From Urechis unicinctus (taxonomy: Eukaryota > Annelida > Polychaeta > Xenopneusta > Urechidae), in NCBI GenBank assembly GCA_034190875.2, contig CM067344.1, positions 24,941,145-25,005,144 of the forward strand: a stretch of 64,000 nt of DNA, written 5' to 3'. The notes under the pieces were generated by a model, which had not been told where the DNA came from, ran no database searches, and was given only the letters and a program-made list of their open reading frames with translations. A program made the position numbers and the translations under genes. Every line of letters begins with the position of its first letter. Position 1 is the first letter of the stretch. Shown in pieces: positions 51,955 to 64,000 of the stretch.

Positions 51955-54455
51955 ATGTCCAGTTCTCAATCAAGTTGTGCCTGCTATCTACCCTGTTTAG
52001 TAACCTATGTATTGCTGTTAATGCTAATTTGTATTTCGGTTGATGCATGCTGATCGTTGCCTGCCAGTTTTGTTCTTAGAGTACAGCCTATTCGATGAAT
52101 TCAATTAAGGCGAGTTTTATGCTACCAGCTGAATGGCATAATGTTACCTACCCACATAAATGTTACACAATGAATAGGCCATGAACGCCATATTGCCTAT
52201 TTTTAATGGGATATCTTGTTTTTGCGGACGGAATGGTGATAGATAGTGGCGATATATTCGGCATTCCCTTCACATCAATCATTTGCTATGATATTCATAC
52301 AACACGGGCGCCTCAGCTGCTACCATATCTACCACGTTATCCCATTTATCACTACGTGATTGACTTGAAATCTTTTTAGACGAATGATCCGATTGAAAGC
52401 TTCGTGAATAACGGTCTCAAAAATCAGATCAATAGAGTGTTTCGTTATCCTTGGACAACTGTGACCAGCCAGTCACATCTTGACAGGGCACGGGAGATCA
52501 ATGACAAGAGCGATGTTCGACTTTCATGAACCAATGATACCACGAGAATAAGTGTTTTACTTTCACTTAAGTTCAATCGATCAATTAACCTTTGGTTTGG
52601 GTTTGCACGGTTACGAACACTCGTCAACCGTCGACGACTGAGACAAAATTGCTTTGTCAGGAATAGTCAAATATGACATTTATTTTCGGTTGCAATCATA
52701 GAAAACGACCCAATTAGAATGCGTTTTGTTGTTATGTTTCTGAATTGAAGCGATATTGCCTGCTTACTGGGTGAAAAAGTGTACGAAGCCTTCACCGATG
52801 TAACTGCCTGATCACAAGTATCGGTCAATTTTCACTTGTCTGGCATGGGTATTGGTACGTTTAAAATAATGGTTATTGTAGATATTGATTATCATAAATC
52901 ACTCAATTTGTTTCTCGAGATATTTGGTCCAGAAGCGAAACAATTGATGAGTATCACGTTCACTATTTAAGACATAAGGTTTGTGTATCAGTAACAATCG
53001 CTCTCTGTTTCGACTCAGAAATAGAGACGGAATCATGCTAAACTACTAAGTATGCATATTTCATAGTATTGAATACGCGAATTCTTATAACTTTATTTAT
53101 ATGATCTCACTTTGCAGATTTAATTCAGCAAACAATTGCACGCGATGCGAAACATGAGCGCAAAACAATGCGTTCAAATATGCCCCACTCCTGTTTCGAG
53201 TCTTGGTCCTCACAATGCTACATGCATATCGTTTAACGAGCATCATTTGAGACAATTCTCTCTTGCTATTTGTTGCTGGGTATTCTGGCAATTATCATGA
53301 TCAGTGCTAGCTTTGATTTAATCGTAGGCATTTTGAATATAAGTCTGTAGAGGCTGCTGCAAGAACTAAGGATGCAGTTACCAGTTTGCTTACATTTTGT
53401 ATGGATTGTTCCTGACCATTTATGAGTGACTCAAAGACCTCTGCGTCACATTGACGCCCACATTCCCAAGCCATCTACACTTATGACATTTCATTAATAC
53501 ATACGAGATGGGCAATACACATCATTACGTTTCGGGTCGTTAGCTGAATTGTCTGAGAAAAGCGCAATTAGTCTTTGTGTTTGTCATGAGATTGATGTAT
53601 CTGCCTACTGCGTTTGACTGTACGTGGCGGGGATTAGTTCATTATTTATCACTCAAGTGGTTTAGCTTACATGACGAACGAACATTGATGGTGAGTCGAG
53701 CTCTGCTTTATAGCCTCTTAGCACCCTCTATCGCTTACGCTGTATGTAAAGTGAAGGATGATAAACCGTCAAATGTAATTTGCGGCGTCATAAAAGACGG
53801 TGTTTGCAATCATGCTTCGTGCTTTGTCCCGACTCCCGCATTTTCTATTTACATAGAACTAGATAAATTCGTCAAATACTCCGGACACAATGAAGTCGGA
53901 TTCATACATATTCTTATCACTTGTTGTTTGAATCTACATCAAACCCCATAGAAAGCACAGCGTGCTGGGTGTGACTGAAACTTTAATCGAATATGCAGCA
54001 GCATGATAAAATGGCGTTAATATGTCTTTCAAAATATGCCCATGGAACAACGTATGATATTCCAGTCTAACATCTGATCATAAAAGGCCATTTTGTTCAA
54101 ACACTTTTATTAATTTCAGTTTTGTGTGGCTCTTCTATCAATCCGATTTAATCGAACAGCCAGTAACAAAGATTGCGTTTTGCTCGCACGGTAGCGACTT
54201 TCATCAAGGGCTGCCATGAATCGTAGGTAATGACAGCTAATTTTGGTTGTAATCATAGGAAACGGCACATTAATCCCGGGGCCGCCCAAGGTCTCTGATT
54301 TGAGGCGATATGATGAATGACCCTCTCAGCAAAATCACCAAGGCCCCGTCTTTGAACGTGGTATTTTCGAACAGATCAGTTTGCGTGATAGAATGATTAA
54401 AAACGCAAAGCCATTAATATATCATGACAATATATGTAGGGTCTTTCTTTGCTGC
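51955..54455 (+). repeat. Internal duplication in copy 3, second member, diverged part
   Basis: Collinear with 44985-48720 but shortened by internal losses, with joins near 52350 and 53500. It includes a 124-codon plus-strand frame (53577-53951) that is interrupted in the first member. No gene recognised. Confidence 0.7.
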
Positions 54456-56030
54456 TTGATGTGAATTTGAAACCGCGGCTTTAGTTCCCACCACTCTACC
54501 AAAGTGTATGCTGCCAGGCATCTTCGTGTATTATACACTGAGGCATGTGCTCAGGTTGCATCACGACAGAGACATGTCCTAAATACAACTAATTGTGGAC
54601 AACAACATCCGATTAATTAACAATTTACTGTATTAACAAACGCCATAGTGACATGCACACGAGCCGAGCATAACAGTACACAAAATAGCCAGCATTAGTA
54701 GATATATATCTACATGTATTTATGCAAACTTCTAGGGATTGATGCTAAATATAAATGGTTGAACTGAATTGAACAAAGCAATTAGATACGAGCTCTAGCT
54801 GTTAGAAGTGTGGTTCCAGCAAGCGATAAACTAGCCTAGTGTCATCAGTACCATCTGCGCCTACCCTGACCCGTTACATTTTCATGCTAGGATAAATTAA
54901 TTATATCAACCCAAAACACAGAATAGCCTTATAGATTGAAATCATTTCGGACAAAGTATGACTCATAGAAGGTTATATATGCAGTTACGATTACAGTTGG
55001 TGCAAGAACGTGGTTCGCTTCTGAGTTCACAAATGTCGATCCAAACGAAATCCAAATTATACAAATTATTATGAACAACATGTAGCCGAAATACTTCGAC
55101 CATCACGCTCAATACTGTGCCCTGCCATATAGCGATCAATTCATAGTTTCCGGTGTCGTTATCAACACTTGCATACGTAATAGGTGCACTGCTGATGACA
55201 TTGCGATATATGCGCGTAGACAATGCATATTTTTATTGCTAAAACGAAGTATTACCTTTGTAAGTTGGACAACAATGTAAGTAACTTCTTCTGTAGAATA
55301 TAGTCAGTTAAGCTTGCCATTGTTGCTGCTGTTTCTTATTTTGCCTGCCTTTGAAAATACGAAATTTTTTAACAAAGTTATACTCGATGCATATGCTGAA
55401 CATATCTTTATCAGACGCTTCACGTGCTTCTACTAGTTTGCATTAATGCCGAAATTGGCACTTTTCAACCAGCTAAGGGCGGAAGCGGAAATGAGGCACG
55501 GTGTATTGACTTGCTTATCGTTTAAAACATACCCAGTGTCGTGTGATTAATGATAGAAGTGTTTTAGCCAGTTAGCGGCATCTGCGTGATCTTAGGGATA
55601 AAATATGTTATTAATTTGGTGCGCAGTATGCTTATGATATTATTTTTAATCACATTTGTATTCAAATTAGGACATATAGCCCGCTAAATGTGCTGCCTCC
55701 TCAAATGCACGATAACGGACCTCATTGCCGGACAGGCAGTCGTATCATATATCAGATTTCTATGCAGTCAATCGGTGCATAAGTCATGCGAAACGCTGGC
55801 GACGCTAGCAATCATGCCAGCAAACATCAATTTAAGCAGTATCATGTGTAATCTATTTTGAATATATATTGAAAATATTTGCTTGAATCGATTATTCCAT
55901 TTGAGATAATGATGAATTCGCAAACCCTATGCCCAGATGAAAGCACACCTCGCAAGCGTTGAATTCGTCGACATGACGATTTGCAGGCTCCACGAAAACA
56001 GACCAGGCAGCCCGAATGACTTCTCTCCCT
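54455..56030 (+). repeat. Very similar duplicate block, second member
   Basis: Near-identical partner of 48720-50435. Similarity stops sharply near 56027, right after GGCAGCCCGAATGACTTCTC, and the partner stops at the same word near 50428. Confidence 0.8.
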
Positions 56031-57190
56031 CATCAAGGTGGCGCTCCCTCAAGGCACAACATAATCTATTACAAAATGGGATACCTTATATAGCACTGAA
56101 GACCACGAGAAGAATATATTTGGCGAAAATACGACAGGTGTCAATAGACTTGATGCTTGCAGCATAAAACGCATTTGAAGCATTGAGCAATATATTCAAA
56201 TACAGATTTATTTCGCTGAGAATAACCAAGAAGTCTTGACCAGGATAAATCTCACGATAATCCCCACCCCTTAAATCTCAAATCCTCGCAACTGAGATAC
56301 ATTTATTGCAGACACTTAGATCACTCTTAATATGACCATGTGCAGTTTGCAATAATGTTCCTTTGTTGTGTGAGCTCTTATAACGGATATTCTCTTTTAA
56401 TTATCAGGCAAATGCTTTGTTATTTAGTTTGTCATAGTTGCATTTGGAATGATAACATTAAATGTCACCACCGGAATGGGTTGCAGTACATCAAACAGCA
56501 TTATTTTCGTTAGCATTTTCTTTACAATGCTGGTTCCGATTACGACAGAAACAATCAAGTAGCGATAATTGCATTTCAACATAAACAATTTTCACGACCC
56601 ATTATTATCATTTATCAATGATAACTACAAACAACACACAAATTCTTTCGTCGGCTAGAGACTATTCCGTCTTGAACAAAATTAAAACTGATACAGTGGT
56701 TGTTCGTTTTCATACAATTGCAATTACACGTGATGTGATTGCCATTGCACATTTGTATTTATTGCAATGATCATTCATCTGTAAAAACGTATCTAGCAAT
56801 ATGTGAGTCCTCGTGATAACAACCACTTTTCCCCATCATGGATTTCCGTTAGAAAGGAGATTCTTGGCGGATAATTAAATGCACAGTGATATGCATCCTT
56901 ATATAGCATGGTTTATCCGATAATCGACGATGACTATAAACTGGAGGCACATATTTAGCTATCGGCAATGAATGAATAATGTCGTGACTTTTTTCCAAGG
57001 AAAAAAATCCCATGAATACAGTCCATGAACAATATTTTAGATATATGCAGAAAAAGCGTACTAAATGTTTACACAAGAGGCTTTACACATTTGAATCCAC
57101 ACATCGTTGTGCCCATGGAATCTAAAAGGCTGGTGATGCCTTATGAGACTAGGAAAGTCTGTTGTCATTAGACTAAATGACTTCCATATA
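56031..57190. other. Private interval in copy 3
   Basis: About 1.2 kb found only once in the window, between the duplicate block and the segment matching 5235 onward. I see no gene, repeat array or element terminus in it. Confidence 0.45.
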
Positions 57191-58259
57191 AGCAAGCCGC
57201 TCAGTCAATTCCTTTTCGTCAAAAAAGGCATTGATGTATAGCAGCATTTAGCAGCATTTTGATAATTCGAGGATATTCATGATCCAACATCGTTCAATTC
57301 ACCAATATAACAACTGAGCTGGGATGGAACGGGAGGTACGGATGGCATAGTATTTAAAATGTTTTTTGATGTATAAGGATCAATGTGCCAGTCCAGAAAC
57401 ATCAGCCCGTATTAAGCATCTCGGATACTGTTCCAGTGCTGTCAGAGATAAAGTGAATACATGTTCCGCAACAATGAATATAGTATCTTGTCTTTGCGTC
57501 TGGTTCATATTTAAGAAGCAAAACATTAGTCTTCTTTTAACAAAGGTTGATGCATTTATCAACATTGCGTTGTAACAATTGTATACCGAGAATAATTAGA
57601 CGGATTCGATATGGATTCCTAGCTTGTCAACGCGGGAGCAGATGAGGAGCAGGTAGCGAAGTTTTAATTACATGCTTATATGCCAGAGACTTGTGTTGGA
57701 CAGATAGGTCCATGATTCGACCAAACATCTGTACAATTATTGGTGCAATTTGACGCACAATCAACGGCGAGACAATTGACTCGTTGAAGATAAGTTTCAC
57801 TGATTTGTTTGAAGAAGCTGAAAACATTAGCGAGACAGGGTAGTTTTGTCATATATGGTGTTAGCTATCATCATGAACTCTTACAAGGAAGTATTATTAT
57901 GATAGATCGGCCGACCTTGGGTTCAACTATTTCGCAACTAAACTAGGCATAGATATTAAAAAATTATCACCAGCCCGTGCATTTGCTTTGGCATTCGCGT
58001 TTGCAATATCTGCTATAATCAGTGCTGAATGTGTATGGGTAAAACGGGTAAATAAGGGACATAGTAAGATACTAAGGCTTATGGGCTTAATGTGGATTAA
58101 ACGGCAAAGTTTCCAAATCATGATACGCTTGTTGAATAGAACACGTTAAACAGACAAGATTGAAAAATATTTTATAATCGGGAGTGTCAATTGAATCAAC
58201 ACCACTCATTCACTTGTTCAAAGTGCATGACAAATTATATAGAAACACAATATACAACG

Positions 58260-59345
58260 ATTCATCCCAAACAGAGAAATTTAAAAGGAACAATTTATAA
58301 TAATTGCACGATTGAATATTCATTAGGGATACAGAATGGCAACTAAATTGTGAATGAAAAATACAGTACGTTGCACTGTTTACTTCAACAATGACAAAAA
58401 GTGTTGCAACAATCGTAATGACTTTGTCTTTCGTATCTGTCTTGCGTGGTTTATGCACTAACCATTTATTGTCATTTCCACATTTACAGTACACGTAAAT
58501 CCAGTCGTTGAGGATTGGTGCCATAGCACCCAAGGTGTTTATATGCTCTACAACACTAGAACAGACATCCTGGCACAAAATGACATTGTCCAAAATGAAT
58601 AAGACAATCATTGTCTACAACAGACCATTTTTTGCTTGAGTTCCTGTCACAACCTGACTGAAGCAACGGAACAAACAGTTGCCATCGGGTTCGACTCTGC
58701 AGGTCCTGAGGGGCTGATTGATTAGAATGTTGCATGTACCGGATCCATATTTTAACTTGGTAGAGTGTTCTTTTTTTAAAAGGAAATTTTTGCCAATCTT
58801 AGCAAACAGGTGTGACTAATGTAGTGGGTAGATTTTGTGATATCTAGTGAATCATCAACTACAGATTTTGGTGAGGTCTCCTTTAGAGGTTTGGTCCGTA
58901 TTGAAGCTGCGGAACTCTGAGTTCATTCACAGGTTTTGCGCTTTTTAATTGATGAGGATGATTGTTCAACATATCAGATGAGGTCCGGTGGAATTTATTT
59001 TCTTTTGTAGTATTTTCTTTTGATTTGAAAGTCGGTAGTTCTTTTTGCTACAAACTTCTTACACAGCGCTCTGTGAAAAGGCCCTTTGTGTCCACGCAAG
59101 TTAGATTCTTAAGCAGAACATAATCGCCAACACTGAATTGTTGTCGTTGCTTTTGTTGTATGAACTTTAGCAATCATGCACAGTCCTAAATAGGATTTTA
59201 TGAATGGATCCTTGGTGGCAGGGTGCTAGCGCTGACACAAGAACATTTGCTTGAGGATGATAAGCACTCATGTGTTGTTTGGTTCCAGATCTTTGTAAAT
59301 AAACATACATCAATACATCTGATATCGTAAAGGGGTAGGATGAAA
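58260..59345 (-). mobile_element. Fossil Ty3/gypsy integrase end, copy 3
   Basis: Counterpart of 5690-6480. The minus strand near 59167-59355 still shows an AYHPQAN word of the integrase core. It is broken in several places and more decayed than the copy 1 relic. It also contains about 470 bases (about 58365-58830) with no partner in copy 1, gained here or lost there. No LTRs or other retroelement genes are visible. Confidence 0.6.
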
Positions 59346-62300
59346 TCGTTTTCAAGCTACTTCCGGTTGTAACTTGAATTTGATTTCAGTTACCGGGGGT
59401 TAAGGCGAATGTGGGGTAAGTAATGTAAATCCCTTCACCGGGGAATGTAGATGACTATAATGTGAAATAGTAGTAGTAACATTGTAGAAGCCTGAATCAT
59501 GAAGCTTGCAATTTACCAGCGCAATATTTCGTCTGGTACACTTTCCTTTGACATTCCGATACCGTGTCATCATTACATTAACTCATTAGATCAATACATG
59601 CTGTAAGCATGTGAGTAGTACTTTGGCTGCCTTCTTGCATTGAATATTGTGACTGGACAATATTCGCTCAAGTGTTTGGCTCTATTTGAAGCCTGCAGGT
59701 CACAATGATATTGGCTTGAGATTGTCATTCCAAACCACACATTACCAGCGTCCGCGCTAAACGACAAAATCAGACGATGATACTGTCGTGCGTTTACTAT
59801 CGGATCAATGGTGAATGTATTTACGATGCTCACAGAATGGTGTTAACCTTAAACTTGTAGGATAATACGCCTAACATGTAGTGCTCAATGCTAAGTGAAG
59901 CATTTGATGCCCCATTTTATATCTTGTTTGCCGACAGTCGTTATAATTCTGCTATGAAAGCAATCTCAGAAAATACACAAGACCAACAGTACTACTAATA
60001 AGAGGCACAGAGACGGATGTCTAACACACGACAGCGAGCGAAATATCATCACGTAGTGAATCACTCATTATGTAAAAAATGTAACGCAAACCTAAAAAGC
60101 ATAGGTTAGATATTGCGTCACAACAAATGACCATAGAACACACTAGTTGCAGCAATGTACCCCAACAGAAGCAAATCAAATATACGTGTGATCGAATTCT
60201 ATATCATCAGTAAGCTCGTACCAGCAAATGTCAATATCAGCAGTATACACAGTATCTCCCCAAAGTGGCGATTTTCTGAACGTACACAGCATTGTCATGA
60301 CGCCATTGTATGATTATTTGGATGAAAAGATAGTGCAAGATTAATGACCCAGGATAATTTGAAAGCTTAAGCATTGACATTTTGATATATCAGTTGCGTA
60401 AAGATGTTCAGTTTATTGCAATGTCGTAATATTCACTGGAGATAATATGCGGCGAGGGTCGGATACATCCACACCAGAAAATATACTTGACCTTAACATT
60501 TTTGGGCATCATACTACCATAGGATTGGGTAAATGTCGCTAAATCCTGGCGCTGTTCGTTGTCACTTTTATTGTATTACAAATAGCCCACATCTTAGCAA
60601 ATTAGCCTTGCGATGGCATTACGGCTTTAAAATTTCCAATAACAGTTTCGTGGATGTAAAAGTCATTCGAGCGTCATCATGCTTAAACATAACAGATTGT
60701 GAACACGATATTTGGTATTGGGTGTTATTTTACGATTACCTGCCCCTACAAAACCTCAAAAATGGCTATTACGCCTGTTCGAAATAGGCACTTGCTTCCA
60801 ATGCAGTCACATGTAGAAATTTAGATATCTTCAGCGGAAAAGCTGGGAAATTTGAACATTCTACAGGTTGTAGCGATCAAGTGGTGATTTAGGTTTCCGA
60901 ATTTATGAGTCACTTTCACGAATCAGCCTACAAATATGGTTACCGATCATGTTTTCGTTACACCCTCATTGGTAGCGGCGTTCAAAATCATCCATATCTT
61001 AGCAGAAACGCTCGTCCTACTCCTCTGAGTGCACTCCCATATTCTGCTTGAATTTATCAAGATGAGCATCTTGGATATGAACTTTAAGTAATATCCTGCG
61101 TCCCATTGTACCGTAGTTTGTCACCATCGACACAACCAACTCCGCATAGATGGCTGTGGCAAGGGAACAAATTGGGTGCACAGCAGGGTGGAGCTCTGAT
61201 GACAAATCCCCAAATGTCAAAGAAAATCTTTATTCATAGCAGCAGGTGGCAAAAGTGCGCTTGGTTCGCATGCATAAAATACGCAACTGCATATACAGTA
61301 TGCCGATGTGAGAAGGTACTGTAGAATATTCACGACAGACGATATCTTGCGCTGCATTTGAAATGTGATGTATGCTAATTCTAGGAAAGCGCAATTGACT
61401 TCCAGCTTTGTGTTATGGCTTACCTTAGGATGATCGATCGCTCTAGCTCTCAGGGAAATTGGAACCTAGATCTGGCGTGAAAGTCGTCATCGCTCTATTC
61501 GGATGGTCAACTGTTATGATTTCCGTGTTTGACAACATTAAATGAGCTGTCATTTCCAATGGAGCCATTGAAGTGATCCACATAAACGCTACTTGCAGGC
61601 CAGACGAGAAATATAATTTAATATCTATTGATAATTTTCCACCTCTGTGTTGCTTCAAGCGATGGAAAAGGTAGTAAGCCGTCGGCGCAGTGGTGTTTGT
61701 GCACTTAAACTGTGTGTTTAAAGGCTTGCAAACAGACTTCTGCTTTAACTGTTGTGGTGCAAACCTTTGCGTGCGATACACTGACAAAATGCACGTATTT
61801 GAGCCTGCCGTTCAGTGGAGACACACACATGGTCACTGGTTGTTCGATCGTCCATGGCTAAATGTATTAGAACGAAAGATGATACCTGTGGCTGCATGCG
61901 ATATCATGTTCACTCAAAAAGTGCAGACATGGCTTCCTTACAGTGGTGTTTAACGGCTGACATCACGATGATCGATTGCCTTGGGCCTATGGTGGGTTAG
62001 ATTCTCCAACCGGCGTTAAAGTTACCATCAAATCATTTTGATGGTCTGCCATAGCTAAAAGGGTACTTGCTGGGAAGAGGAGAAGAATAATCTAATCATT
62101 CAAATCATTTGGTGCCTTCGTGTTGTTTCAAGCTGTTCGGCCGCAATGGTGATGCGCTTGTTGCTTCAAAGCTGTATGAATAGAAACGTGCTTTCACGAC
62201 TATTTCGTTAACCATGTAAACCCTTCTAAATGGATTTTAAACTAATTTGATTCAACATGCAGTAATGACAGATAACATTGAATGTTTTAATGCGTGCCTA

Positions 62301-64000
62301 ATATTTTACACATAACATTTTGTTTACAGAACCTACCTGTATACTTCTTTATAAAACAAGATATGACCTTTGACGCTGTTGGTCATCAAATCAATCGGGG
62401 CTGCCGTGGAATCCTGTTGTGCTGGTTACGGACTGCATGAAGGTAATGATGATTTCAAGTCAACGACCTGTTAGTGGCAGGCATTTAATTTATATATGAT
62501 GAGTTAATTAGCTCTCCGGGGTATACGGTGCGATATTTTGGCCCGATCACGCCTACACGACTCATTTGAGGATGCTAAGGGTTAATTACGGCATCGACGG
62601 AGGAAAGCTACTGCCAGTGGACGGAATTCTAGCGAGGTTAATCATCAAAATAACCATCTTATAAGTTATAAAGCTCTTCATTTATCATGAGGTGTTGTTC
62701 ATGCGTTGGTGAAGTCGGCTAAACTTTATAATGGAAAAGTGTGTAAATGTTAATGTTTTTTCTAACCAACTTGAATCTATTTATCTGAATTAAGATGAGA
62801 TAAGACGCAGGAGTTGAAGTGATAAATGGATCATAAAGCAGGAGCTATTCATATATAACGCTTGTTGTCAAACATCAGCAGCCCTAGTGCGTTATGGGAT
62901 GGCACAAGTAGTTGAATCATTGGTTTGGATGTATGTTTTGATAGTAGTCATGCATATTGTATATATGTCTGCTATGTAGATATCCTACAATCAAGTAGCA
63001 ATCTGCATAATACAACATAAGGACACTGGCTCTTGTACATGGAAATGGCTGGCCAGTGTAAGATTTGTTGGTAATATGATGTGTATTTTGTTTCCCTATC
63101 ACGGTTACATTAAGGAACAAGCACACGTGCTTAGTGTAACAGATTAATACAACGGATTTATTTGTTTGGGATTGATTCTTTGGCATATCATTGAACACTC
63201 ATATGCGCTATCACTGGAAAGATAAAAGCTCTTTTAGCAGAGTGTATGCTAGTCAACTTTCCTCTCTGGTTTCGACGAAATAGTGTTGGACATTTCCTTG
63301 GGTTCATACCTTTTCGTGCCTCATTTCCTCGGCGGCAACAGCTCTTTGCGATATGTGCTATCAGTAGAGGAGTTATTAAGGGACGGAACGTTTGGGTATA
63401 GGCCAAAGAATAAAATGCATCTCAGCATATATCGTGAAATGCAGGATACATAACATGTATCGTATCACAACCTAAATTGTCACTGTAATGTTTCTATTGC
63501 TATAAATGACTGTCTTAGAGTGTTTTATTTAGTCTTGTGCTAATCCTGTGAATATATTCCCTAATAGGCTTACACGAGGCGCAATACCGTCATTTGTTGG
63601 TTGGTAAGCTTTTCACAAGTCATTTTGTAATTACCTCAGATTTTGCTTAATGCTTACCGATGTATCTGCTATGCATTTAAATGATATCATTTATTCCATA
63701 ATATCTGATAGGATAGTCGTGTGTACACTAATATGATAATTGTACAGACACACATGGTTTTCGTTGTTAAACTTGATCGTTGGCTCTGAACACCTTGAGA
63801 GGAACACAATATTCAGCATTGTACACTGCCCTCAAAGTATTGACTATTTAATAACATTTGCATCACATACTGAATGTTTTTATAACACTCACGCCACAAT
63901 GCAACAATGAAAATAGCGAATAATTTTGTTCCCAATAACTCAAACATAACGGAAGCAATGCGCAAGTAACTTTGCGATGTTCCCATATATGTGCATAGCA
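59346..64000 (+). repeat. Tandem-unit block without genes (copy 3)
   Basis: Collinear with about 6510-10900 of copy 1 to the window end, with small indels. Open frames are short and not kept between copies. No RNA gene or element terminus recognised. Confidence 0.6.

Noticed and set aside
53577-53951. 124-codon plus-strand frame
   Set aside because: In the partner block the frame is interrupted by stops and by the (CT)n expansion; no domain recognised.
58680-58705. B-box-like GGGTTCGACTC on the plus strand
   Set aside because: The T stem does not pair and no A box lies upstream.

Overview
The window looks like AT-rich metazoan nuclear DNA, most likely from a marine invertebrate. The reasons are GT-AG introns, decayed LINE and Ty3/gypsy relics, many minisatellites and (TA)n arrays, and almost no open coding sequence. 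I cannot name the species. No rRNA, convincing tRNA, CRISPR array or bacterial-type operon is visible.

The main architecture is a very long head-to-tail repeat. A unit whose full length I estimate at about 20 kb or more occurs three times on the same strand: copy 1 (1-11028, continued at 23752-28410), copy 2 (28411-41417) and copy 3 (41418 to beyond 64000). The point where I start each unit is arbitrary and follows the window edge. The copies are collinear, roughly 80-90% alike by eye, and differ by kilobase-sized gains and losses. Copy 2 lacks the stretch corresponding to about 4140-10290 of copy 1. Copy 3 carries an extra internal duplication (about 44985-50435 against 51955-56030). No conserved protein-coding gene is seen in the unit. 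It does carry, in the same register in different copies, a fossil Ty3/gypsy integrase end (5690-6480 and 58260-59345) and the 3' end of a decayed LINE (27315-28146 and 40425-41113).

Copy 1 is interrupted at a (TA)n tract by about 12.3 kb of unrelated DNA (about 11138-23486). The matching site in copy 2 (34703-34722) is empty. The ends of this block carry imperfect inverted repeats and arrays of a CCATTTTGG word pointing in opposite directions, so it looks like one large mobile element. On its minus strand it carries a spliced gene for a Crypton-like tyrosine recombinase: a C2HC zinc finger, a recombinase core with R, K, R, H and Y residues, and two short downstream exons that encode a Myb-like tail. 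The rest of the block holds minisatellites, perfect hairpins and stretches with nothing recognisable. This recombinase-bearing block is the best candidate for an undescribed system; the giant tandem unit is the second.

Smaller elements include a 237-bp foldback element with a 10-bp target duplication in copy 2 (35756-35992), a possible tRNA-derived SINE found only in copy 1, and several very long (TA)n and (CT)n arrays.
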